DNA of 64,000 nucleotides from Psychrobacillus sp. NEAU-3TGS (GTDB lineage Bacteria; Bacillota; Bacilli; Bacillales_A; Planococcaceae). The translations under genes were made by a program, and so were the position numbers. The notes under the pieces were generated by a model that saw only the letters and a program-made list of their open reading frames with translations, was not told the DNA's origin and searched no databases. The stretch's first letter is position 1; each line of letters starts with the position of its first letter. Below are positions 57,491-64,000 of this stretch, piece by piece. Where the stretch lies: the NCBI RefSeq assembly GCF_029955155.1, contig NZ_JAPNOZ010000011.1, positions 248,001 to 312,000 on the forward strand. Reading direction: 5' to 3'.

Positions 57491-58291
57491 TTATTTAGCA
57501 AATATAGATTTAAGCTTAGACATTACACCTTTTTTAGGCGTGTCCATAGACATTAATGGTACCGATTCGCCTAATATACGACGTGCAATATTTCGGTATC
57601 CGAGCGCTGCTCTATTGGATGGATCCATTACAACAGGCTCTCCCTTATTGGAGGAAGTGATGACACTTTCATCATCCGCTACGATACCTAATAGATCAAT
57701 AGATAAATGCGTTGTGATTTCATTAATATCTAGCGCTTCGCCTTTTGTCATTAAATGCTGACGAATACGATTGATGATTAACTTCGGTGGATCGATAGCT
57801 TCTTCTTGTTCTAATAACCCAATAATACGATCCGCATCACGAACCGCTGAAATTTCCGGTGTCGTTACGACAATCGCTTTATCTGCACCCGCAATCGCAT
57901 TTTTATAGCCTTGCTCAATGCCTGCCGGACAATCGATTAATACGTAATCATAATCTCGTTTCAGCTCATTTACAAGGTCTTTCATTTGCTCTGGATTTAC
58001 CGCATTTTTATCCGTTGTTTGGGCAGCTGGTAATAAATATAATTTATCTTCAAAACGTTTATCTTTTACAAGTGCTTGATGTATTTTACAGCGGCCTTCC
58101 ACAACATCTACTAAATCATAAATAATTCTATTTTCAAGCCCAAGAACAACATCTAAGTTACGTAACCCGATATCTGTATCCATTAAGCAAACTTTTTTTC
58201 CTTGTAGAGCCAATGCAGTTCCAAGATTTGCAGTTGTAGTCGTTTTACCGACCCCACCTTTCCCAGAAGTTATTACGATTGCTTCACCCAC
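57491..58291 (-). CDS. minD: Septum site-determining ATPase MinD
   Basis: Membrane-cycling ATPase that carries MinC to poles and blocks off-centre division. The 266-residue protein has the deviant Walker A ITSGKGGVGKTTTTANLG, Walker B LIDCPAGIEQG, and the C-terminal amphipathic membrane-targeting helix KKGVMSKLKSIFAK. No MinE gene is present, as is normal in Bacillales, where DivIVA/MinJ give polarity. It follows minC by 1 bp. Confidence 0.98.
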   Translation of the reverse strand: MGEAIVITSGKGGVGKTTTTANLGTALALQGKKVCLMDTDIGLRNLDVVLGLENRIIYDLVDVVEGRCKIHQALVKDKRFEDKLYLLPAAQTTDKNAVNPEQMKDLVNELKRDYDYVLIDCPAGIEQGYKNAIAGADKAIVVTTPEISAVRDADRIIGLLEQEEAIDPPKLIINRIRQHLMTKGEALDINEITTHLSIDLLGIVADDESVITSSNKGEPVVMDPSNRAALGYRNIARRILGESVPLMSMDTPKKGVMSKLKSIFAK

Positions 58292-58292
58292 A

Positions 58293-58964
58293 TTAGCTTC
58301 CTCCTTTAAATGTCGATAGATTTGGTCTTAATAAACGTAGTTCTTGCAGGCGATCAATTGCGATCGACCCATTTGTATGTAAGTAAGCACATTCCATTTC
58401 CGGTTGCTCGGAAAGAACGGTTAACTCGTCTGTCATCGTTTCTATGACATTATCAATTATCAAATGTGTTGCTTCTAACCACGAGGCAGCAATAACCGCA
58501 TTTCGATTGCCATTTGCCCCTGCATGGGCAATTCCTTTTAGCCGTCCGAGCACAAATACATTCCCACCAGCAATAACTCGTCCATTTGGATTTACATCTC
58601 CTATGACGACCAGATCGCCAACGGCTGTAATTATTTGGCCAGATCTCACAATTCCTACATACGTCTCGGACTGATTTTCTAGTAATCTTCTATTACATTC
58701 TTCGACGGTCATTACATCACTTTGAATTTTCGTCACGCGAAGATGCTCCGTCTGCTGCACACAATTGATAATTTCTTTAGCCTGTTCATCATTGCAATAC
58801 CGATATCCTAGATGCAATAGCACTTCTGCTTGACCTTCAAATCCTTCATCAGATACCTTTTTCACCAACTCTTCTAAAAGCTCTGTATATGAACACTGAT
58901 CATCTAGACGTAATACAAGCCCTTCTTTTGTACCTTTAATCGATATTAACTGCTTTTTCGTCAA
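58293..58964 (-). CDS. minC: Septum site-determining protein MinC
   Basis: Inhibitor of FtsZ ring assembly. The 223-residue protein has an N-terminal FtsZ-binding domain (about 1-100, MTKKQLISIKGTKEGLVLRL) and the C-terminal beta-helix domain (about 105-205: YVGIVRSGQIITAVGDLVVIGDVNPNG, GRLKGIAHAGANGN) that binds MinD. Full length. Pairs with minD in one transcript. Confidence 0.97.
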   Translation of the reverse strand: MTKKQLISIKGTKEGLVLRLDDQCSYTELLEELVKKVSDEGFEGQAEVLLHLGYRYCNDEQAKEIINCVQQTEHLRVTKIQSDVMTVEECNRRLLENQSETYVGIVRSGQIITAVGDLVVIGDVNPNGRVIAGGNVFVLGRLKGIAHAGANGNRNAVIAASWLEATHLIIDNVIETMTDELTVLSEQPEMECAYLHTNGSIAIDRLQELRLLRPNLSTFKGGS

Positions 58965-59001
58965 TCAAGTCACCTCAGATCTACTGTCTAACCAAAAATG
59001 A

Positions 59002-59529
59002 TTATTTTTGAAGCAGTAATAATTTTTGATTAAACCGATTTAGAAGAATATATTTAAACAACCATCCAAACATTAAGACAAATACACCATTAGCAATCAT
59101 CGTTGGAATAAGATTAAATTGATAAAAATTCGCAAACGTCAGCGATTTAATCCCAATGGATGTATAAAATAAGAATAATATAATTTCCACTGCAGCTACT
59201 AGTAGAAGCGTCAAAACAGTCGCAACTAATAAGTGATGATGTATAAACCTTACGATAAAGCTAGCTACTAGACACATTAATGGAAAAATAAAAGAATATA
59301 ATCCAATAATATCAATGAAAAAGACATCATACAAGAGTCCAAAAATCAACCCATAAAGCATTGCTCGTTTTCGATCATAATAAATAGCAATAAATATTAA
59401 ATAGATAATTAAAAAACGAGGAACTAGCACATAAAAATGCCCGTTCAATTCAATAGGCGAAAAAAGTCCAAAAATCGGTTCCATATAAAACAATAGAACC
59501 GAAATAATCATTATTACATAACGAATCAT
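59002..59529 (-). CDS. mreD: Rod shape-determining protein MreD
   Basis: Integral membrane subunit of the elongasome. The 175-residue protein has about five or six helices (MIRYVIMIISVLLFYMEPIF; FLIIYLIFIAIYYDRKRAML; GLIFGLLYDVFFIDIIGLYS). The conserved GLLYDVF motif is seen. It overlaps mreC by four bases (ATGA) and is divided from minC by 37 bp. Confidence 0.94.
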   Translation of the reverse strand: MIRYVIMIISVLLFYMEPIFGLFSPIELNGHFYVLVPRFLIIYLIFIAIYYDRKRAMLYGLIFGLLYDVFFIDIIGLYSFIFPLMCLVASFIVRFIHHHLLVATVLTLLLVAAVEIILFLFYTSIGIKSLTFANFYQFNLIPTMIANGVFVLMFGWLFKYILLNRFNQKLLLLQK

Positions 59530-60428
59530 GATTCTTCCCCTGCGCCTTCTGTTAAATCAGCTTCCGTATTTCCGCCATCTATCCCGTCTACAGGGTTAAT
59601 AGTTCGCTTCGATATAATGACATGATCTAAAATAGAAAAGCTTGCAGCAGGTTTTACATACGCAAGTTGAGTTAAACCATAATCATCTGTTGTGACTTCT
59701 GTAACTTCACCGATTAAGATACCTTTAGGGAAAATTCCACCTAAACCAGAAGTAGTTACTTTTTGACCTTTTTTCACTTCAAATTCGGAATCTATTCTTT
59801 TTAGCACAAGTTCTTTACGCTCTATATCATATCCTTCAATTAATCCAAATACTTCCTGTTCATCTGCAATAACCGCTGAAACACGATAATTGGGATTTTG
59901 GGTAGATAAAAGTTCTACTGTAGATGTGTATGGAGTAGTTAAAATGACTTTCCCTATTAATCCTTGGGACGTCATTACTGCCATATTAACAGCTACACCG
60001 TGTATTTCCCCTTTATCAACAATAATCTTTTCTTCCCATTGATCCGGATTACGCGCGATTACAGTAGATTGGATCGGATTAAAGTCACGAATATTTTCTT
60101 CTTTATCGACAATTTCTCGCAATTCTTCATTTTCTAACTGCAAGTCATTTACACTAGCTTGTAAGGTGGCATAATCTTCTAATCTTGCTTTCAACCGTTT
60201 ATTTTCATCATATGTATTAAGTAAAGATTCAACATTATTAAAAATCCCCGTAACATACTGGGTCGGCTTGGAAAACATAGTTTGTCCAAAACCGACCACA
60301 TCTTTGATTAATTGCTCAGGCAAGGATGCATGATTTCGATCTCGCAAAGAAAAGCTGATGAGTGCCACAAGAAATATCATCCCTACAAGCAGCAAAACTA
60401 ATCGCTTATTTGAAAAAAATTGTGGCAT
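59526..60428 (-). CDS. mreC: Rod shape-determining protein MreC
   Basis: Bitopic scaffold linking the elongasome to wall synthases. The 300-residue protein has one N-terminal membrane helix (about 8-26, RLVLLLVGMIFLVALISF), a coiled coil (about 65-105, ENKRLKARLEDYATLQ), and the double beta-barrel domain with VIARNPDQWEEKIIVDKGE, TSGLGGIFPKGILIGEVTEV. The last 25 residues are acidic and unconserved. Lies 13 bp after mreB. Confidence 0.96.
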   Translation of the reverse strand: MPQFFSNKRLVLLLVGMIFLVALISFSLRDRNHASLPEQLIKDVVGFGQTMFSKPTQYVTGIFNNVESLLNTYDENKRLKARLEDYATLQASVNDLQLENEELREIVDKEENIRDFNPIQSTVIARNPDQWEEKIIVDKGEIHGVAVNMAVMTSQGLIGKVILTTPYTSTVELLSTQNPNYRVSAVIADEQEVFGLIEGYDIERKELVLKRIDSEFEVKKGQKVTTSGLGGIFPKGILIGEVTEVTTDDYGLTQLAYVKPAASFSILDHVIISKRTINPVDGIDGGNTEADLTEGAGEES

Positions 60429-60441
60429 AGCTCAGTTCTCC

Positions 60442-61461
60442 TTAACTTTTAGTTTGTTGACGCTTTAATAAGCCCATATGATCAAGTGCTTTTCCTGTTC
60501 CGATAGCTACACAATCCAAAGGATCTTCTGCGATAAATACTGGCATATTTGTTTGATCACTAATTACTTTATCTAAATTTCTTAGTAATGCTCCCCCACC
60601 GGTTAGCATAATACCACGTTCCATTACATCCGCTGACAATTCTGGCGGAGTTTGTTCTAATGTTTTCTTAACGCCATCAATAATAGAAGCGATAGATTCA
60701 CGCAATGCATTTGCAATTTCAGTTGATGTAATATCAATTGTTTTCGGTAATCCAGTTACTAAGTCACGTCCACGGATATCCATTTTTTCTTCTGCACCAG
60801 TTACTCTTGCAGAACCAATTTCCATTTTAATCGCCTCAGCTGTGCGTTCACCGATTGTTAGGTTATACGTTTTACGGACATAGCTAGTAATCGCTTGGTC
60901 CATTGCGTCTCCACCTACACGGACAGATTCACTTGTCACGATACCGCCAAGTGAAATAACTGCCACTTCAGTTGTTCCTCCACCTATATCAACGACCATA
61001 CTTCCTGTAGGTTCCCAAACAGGTAAATTTGCACCGATTGCAGCTGCAAAAGGCTCCTCAATTGTTACCGCATCACGAGCTCCAGCTTGTTTCGCTGCAT
61101 CGATCACTGCACGCTGTTCAACTGAAGTAATACCAAAAGGCACACAAATCATGACATTCGGCTTGCTCCATGACATACCAGATGCTTTAATCGCATTTTT
61201 TAAATAATATTCAATCATGGCAGAAGTCGTATCAAAATCAGCGATAACTCCGTCTTTCATCGGACGAATCGCTACGATCGAACCAGGCGTACGACCAATC
61301 ATATTTCGTGCGTCATTACCTACCGCCACAATAGAACCATTTTGTACATTTTTCGCCACAACAGAAGGCTCTCTTAATACAATTCCTTTGCCTTTAATAA
61401 AAACAAGGGTATTCGCTGTTCCTAAGTCAATTCCTAAATCTCTAGCTCCAAATCCAAACAC
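60442..61461 (-). CDS. mreB: Actin-like cell-shape protein MreB
   Basis: Filament-forming ATPase that directs cylindrical wall growth. The 339-residue protein has the phosphate 1 loop [21 protein letters not shown] (phosphate 2), and the adenosine motif [17 protein letters not shown]. Full length and typical MreB rather than Mbl or MreBH judging by the mreBCD context. A TATAAT box at 61529-61524 (minus strand) without a strong -35 may be its promoter. Confidence 0.98.
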   Translation of the reverse strand: MFGFGARDLGIDLGTANTLVFIKGKGIVLREPSVVAKNVQNGSIVAVGNDARNMIGRTPGSIVAIRPMKDGVIADFDTTSAMIEYYLKNAIKASGMSWSKPNVMICVPFGITSVEQRAVIDAAKQAGARDAVTIEEPFAAAIGANLPVWEPTGSMVVDIGGGTTEVAVISLGGIVTSESVRVGGDAMDQAITSYVRKTYNLTIGERTAEAIKMEIGSARVTGAEEKMDIRGRDLVTGLPKTIDITSTEIANALRESIASIIDGVKKTLEQTPPELSADVMERGIMLTGGGALLRNLDKVISDQTNMPVFIAEDPLDCVAIGTGKALDHMGLLKRQQTKS

Positions 61462-61523
61462 TATATTTACTCCCTTTCTATCTCAAACAAGTTTTACTTA
61501 ATTGTTTTAAAGTCATAACTCTC

Positions 61524-61529
61524 ATTATA
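61524..61529 (-). promoter_or_regulatory. Possible -10 box of the mreBCD-minCD operon
   Basis: TATAAT on the minus strand, 63 bp before the mreB start, lies in the only intergenic gap upstream of the operon. The -35 at 17 bp spacing (TGTGCA) is weak and overlaps the radC stop. Confidence 0.4.
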
Positions 61530-61555
61530 ACGGATAGAAAGAAAAATGCACAGTG

Positions 61556-62254
61556 TCACATGTACCCCTTTTCTTTAAGACTTATAAATTGATGATCACC
61601 AATGATCAAATGATCGATAATTTCGATGCCCATTATAAGCCCTGCTTCTATTAAACGTTTTGTCACATCAATGTCTTCAGGAGATGGCGAAGCGTTGCCA
61701 CTAGGGTGATTGTGGGCGCAAATAATCGAGGCGGCAGAGCGTTTTACGGCTTCTCGAAACACCTCTCTTGGGTGTACGATGGAAGCATTAAGAGAGCCGA
61801 TAAAAATAGTTTGTTTATGAAGGATTTGGTTTTTGACATTAAGGAAAAGAGCAACGAAATGTTCTTGTTTTAGTGAAGTCATATCTGGCATTAAATAATT
61901 TGCGGCATCTTTCGGAGAGCGTATTGTAAACTTTTCGTCTGTTTGTTGTAGAGATAATCTTCTACCTAATTCTACTGCTGCGAGAAGCTGTACAGCTTTT
62001 GCTTCTCCTATACCTTTTACAGACATTATTTCTTCTAATGTAGTGTTTTTAAGTTCTTGAATTTGTTCGATAAAGTTGAGGACTCGGTTAGCTAGATGGA
62101 GAACAGACTCTTGCTTCGTACCAGTACGAAGCAAGATTGCTATTAATTCTTGGTTGGATAGACTTTGTGCACCTTGTCTTACAAGTCTTTCACGAGGTCG
62201 ATCGGCTATATGAACATCCCGAATCATTAAAGAGGATGGTACATCAAGAGTCAT
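61556..62254 (-). CDS. radC: JAMM/MPN-domain protein RadC
   Basis: A 232-residue protein. Despite the name, a DNA-repair role is not established. It has an N-terminal helix-hairpin-helix (IMSVKGIGEAKAVQLLAAVEL) and the JAMM metal site HNHPSGNASPSPED near the C terminus. Typical length. It overlaps maf by four bases and ends 94 bp before mreB; the maf-radC-mreB order is conserved. Confidence 0.96.
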   Translation of the reverse strand: MTLDVPSSLMIRDVHIADRPRERLVRQGAQSLSNQELIAILLRTGTKQESVLHLANRVLNFIEQIQELKNTTLEEIMSVKGIGEAKAVQLLAAVELGRRLSLQQTDEKFTIRSPKDAANYLMPDMTSLKQEHFVALFLNVKNQILHKQTIFIGSLNASIVHPREVFREAVKRSAASIICAHNHPSGNASPSPEDIDVTKRLIEAGLIMGIEIIDHLIIGDHQFISLKEKGYM

Positions 62255-62853
62255 TTGCTCAACTCCTTTTCAAACGTGAGCACTTCAAGTGTCAGTAACG
62301 TTTGAAACAAACGACTAATCGGAAGGCCTACAACATTATTGTAATCGCCTTCGATTTTTTGGACGAATAATCCTCCCATCGTTTGAATACCATATGCACC
62401 TGCTTTGTCCATTGAATCTCCGGTAGCTACATAAGCATCTATTTGCTCATCTGTTAGTTCATAAAATGTCACAAGCGTGGTTTCTGCAAAACTGATACTT
62501 GTCCCTGCTCCTTGAATGGAAACGCCTGTCACTACATGATGTGTGCTTCCTGAAAGCTTTTGTAAATATTCTTTTGCTTGTTCTTTACTAGTCGGTTTCC
62601 CTAACACTTCTTCCTCTAAATAGACAATCGTGTCTGCTCCAATAACAATAGCATTTGGATTACTTTCAACAATCGGCACCGTTTTTTTATACGCAATAGA
62701 AATTGCCATGTCTTCCGGCGTAAGTTTTCCTTCTGCAACTTCTTCAATTTTTGCAGGCTGCACTTCGAAAGGAATAGCTAATTTACTAAATAACTCTTTT
62801 CTTCTTGGCGACTCACTCGCTAGTATAAATGAATAATCAGTTGTTAGTTTCAA
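62251..62853 (-). CDS. maf: Nucleoside triphosphate pyrophosphatase Maf
   Basis: Hydrolyses dTTP/UTP and modified nucleotides to monophosphates; linked to septum formation in B. subtilis. The 200-residue protein has FILASESPRRKEL with the substrate Arg residues, IVIGADTIVYLE with the catalytic Asp, and NNVVGLPISRLF at the C terminus. Full length. No neighbours overlap upstream; it is 94 bp from the SpoIIB-like gene. Confidence 0.95.
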   Translation of the reverse strand: MKLTTDYSFILASESPRRKELFSKLAIPFEVQPAKIEEVAEGKLTPEDMAISIAYKKTVPIVESNPNAIVIGADTIVYLEEEVLGKPTSKEQAKEYLQKLSGSTHHVVTGVSIQGAGTSISFAETTLVTFYELTDEQIDAYVATGDSMDKAGAYGIQTMGGLFVQKIEGDYNNVVGLPISRLFQTLLTLEVLTFEKELSK

Positions 62854-62947
62854 TTTAAATTCCTCCTTTTCCCTAGCATACAGAAAAATTGGAAAAAGGG
62901 AAATTGTTTTAAAAGTAGAACAATGAGAGAGTTGCTCTGTATTTTGC

Positions 62948-63586
62948 TTAGAAACTTAATTTTACACATGTGTTCTGTTCTGCATAATGGGTAAAAACAT
63001 GTAATCTCATAACGGACGAAACATCGGAAAACGCTGATATAGCTTGCACTATAGTCATTAAATCATCCGGATAATCTTCTTTTTTGGCAATTGACTCAAA
63101 AAAGTTTTTCGAAATATTATCTTCTTGTAAAATATTAATAAGTTTTTTTACTTTTGGATTTTCACAACCGCTAGTAGAAACATGTACCGTTTTATTGAAA
63201 CTAGGAAGAGACTCCGATTGTGGAGTAGGCACGTCATTTAAAAATAAATCACTCCACACAAAAAACTGGTTTTCAACCTGCACGATACCTGCTCTCTCTA
63301 ACGAGGGCTGCGTTGCCATAAAGGAAATTGCACTATCTTTCGAAGAAAACATTCCATATTGTTTTACATGAAATGATAATACGCCATCTGCAGCAACCTC
63401 TACTTTTTCTTCTTGTGATTGAGCCCCCGCCGGTGTCGTATCTTCTTCCTTAGTAACCTCTACTTTTTTATCATTTGCTAAATTAAGTATAAAACCAAAA
63501 AGTAAAACACCGACAACCCCAAGGACAAGCCCTTGAACACCAGCTAATATTATCTTCTTTCTTGGATTTCGCCTTCTAATCGGCAT
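62948..63586 (-). CDS. SpoIIB-like sporulation protein with SPOR-like domain
   Basis: A 212-residue single-pass protein: basic N terminus (PIRRRNPRKK), one membrane helix (about 12-34, LAGVQGLVLGVVGVLLFGFI), an acidic linker (about 40-63), and a folded external region whose first part resembles a SPOR domain (VLSFHVKQYGMFSSKDSAISFM, ENQFFVWSDLF). B. subtilis has spoIIB between comC and maf, where it helps septal peptidoglycan thinning at engulfment. The assignment rests on position and layout more than on sequence. Confidence 0.7.
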   Translation of the reverse strand: MPIRRRNPRKKIILAGVQGLVLGVVGVLLFGFILNLANDKKVEVTKEEDTTPAGAQSQEEKVEVAADGVLSFHVKQYGMFSSKDSAISFMATQPSLERAGIVQVENQFFVWSDLFLNDVPTPQSESLPSFNKTVHVSTSGCENPKVKKLINILQEDNISKNFFESIAKKEDYPDDLMTIVQAISAFSDVSSVMRLHVFTHYAEQNTCVKLSF

Positions 63587-63625
63587 AACATCACCTCTTT
63601 TTTCACAACCTTATCACGAACAACA

Positions 63626-63662
63626 TAAAAAAAGACGAGACCTATGTCGGCTCGTCCTAAAA
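63626..63662 (-). terminator. Terminator after comC
   Basis: Minus-strand GACGAG and CTCGTC pair around CCGACATAGGT, followed by seven Ts, about 10 bp after the comC stop. Confidence 0.8.
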
Positions 63663-63672
63663 ATTTATCGAG

Positions 63673-64000
63673 TTAAAAAAACAAATTCACATACCAATCG
63701 ACAATCGATTCTCCGTAAAAATAAGAAATAATCGCGGCAATCGCAATCGATGGTCCAAATGGGATCGGAGTCTTCCGTCCTTTTTTCGCTTTTTTTAAAG
63801 CAATGACACCAAAAAAGGTTCCAATAAGAGAAGCTAAAAATAATGTCAATAAAGTCGGAACAAGCCCTAACACCATTCCAATTACAAAAAATAATTTAAT
63901 ATCTCCACCGCCCATACCGCCTTTTGACAGCACAGCGATTAAAAGCAATACTCCAAAACCAGCCACAGCACCCAACAAACTACCCCACCAAGGGGTTAAC
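63673..64000 (-). CDS. comC: Prepilin peptidase ComC (C-terminal part), 5' end cut by window edge
   Basis: Aspartic membrane protease that cleaves and N-methylates competence pseudopilins. The visible 108 residues are open to the window end. They contain the second catalytic-aspartate motif GMGGGDIKLF (GxGD) near a membrane helix, and three more helices (FVIGMVLGLVPTLLTLFLAS; LIGTFFGVIAL; IPFGPSIAIAAIISYFYG). The first Asp motif and N-terminal zinc domain lie off the window. Neighbours spoIIB-like and maf match the B. subtilis comC locus. Confidence 0.9.
   Translation of the reverse strand, partial: LTPWWGSLLGAVAGFGVLLLIAVLSKGGMGGGDIKLFFVIGMVLGLVPTLLTLFLASLIGTFFGVIALKKAKKGRKTPIPFGPSIAIAAIISYFYGESIVDWYVNLFF

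Overview
This window is chromosomal core DNA from a low-GC, endospore-forming Firmicute of the order Bacillales. Gene order follows the Bacillus subtilis interval from comC to yqeG almost gene for gene (comC-spoIIB-maf-radC-mreBCD-minCD-spoIVF-rplU-prp-rpmA-spo0B-obg-pheBA ... ruvAB-queA-tgt-yajC ... secDF-recJ-apt-relA-dtd ... hisS-aspS-6S RNA-tcdA-rarA-cymR ... alaS ... greA ... nadD-aroE-yqeH-yqeG). Base composition, local differences (psd-pssA-sigK between yqeG and mtnN) and a family of intergenic repeats suggest Planococcaceae (Psychrobacillus/Sporosarcina-like); that placement is inference. I see no prophage, integrative element, CRISPR array, IS element or tRNA gene.

Layout. 1-9 kb: rsfS, yqeK, nadD, yhbY, aroE, yqeH, yqeG, psd on the minus strand; pssA and sigK on the plus strand; then a 26-residue membrane peptide, mtnN, yrrS and greA. 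9-18 kb: udk, the tRNA wobble-uridine genes trhP2-trhP1-trmR, mltG, yrzB-ruvX-ireB, and alaS with a T-box. 18-26 kb: recD2, TPR protein, mnmA, cysteine desulfurase, cymR, and divergent rarA. 26-33 kb: two repeat arrays, a small basic protein, tcdA, 6S RNA, aspS-hisS with a T-box, and a secreted amidase. 33-44 kb: a candidate Cys-rich micro-ORF, dtd-relA, apt-recJ, lapA, secDF, comN, spoVB, and a DUF421 protein. 44-55 kb: yajC-tgt-queA-ruvBA, a spore coat pair (CotS-like kinase and safA), niaR, pheA-pheB, obg-spo0B, rpmA-prp-rplU. 55-64 kb: spoIVFB-spoIVFA, minD-minC, mreD-mreC-mreB, radC, maf, spoIIB-like, and the end of comC.

Sporulation runs through the window: Spo0B feeds the phosphorelay, SpoIIB-like and SpoVB act in engulfment and cortex formation, SpoIVFA/SpoIVFB process pro-sigma-K, SigK drives late mother-cell transcription, and SafA and the kinase-like protein belong to the coat. 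Sigma-E-type promoters can be read in front of both sigK and spoIVFA.

Two things stand out. First, seven single-base indels, most in A/T runs and all in the first 25 kb, break yqeK, yqeH, pssA, sigK, trhP1 and rarA (twice); they look like sequence errors rather than gene decay. Second, three intergenic arrays carry a short CAACYAA motif repeated every 20-21 bp (25.81-25.88, 25.99-26.08, 51.35-51.44 kb), each next to a terminator hairpin. I do not recognise this family. Other unexplained items are two conserved-looking hairpin repeats, the 26-residue membrane peptide with a strong ribosome binding site, and a 59-residue Cys-rich candidate ORF.
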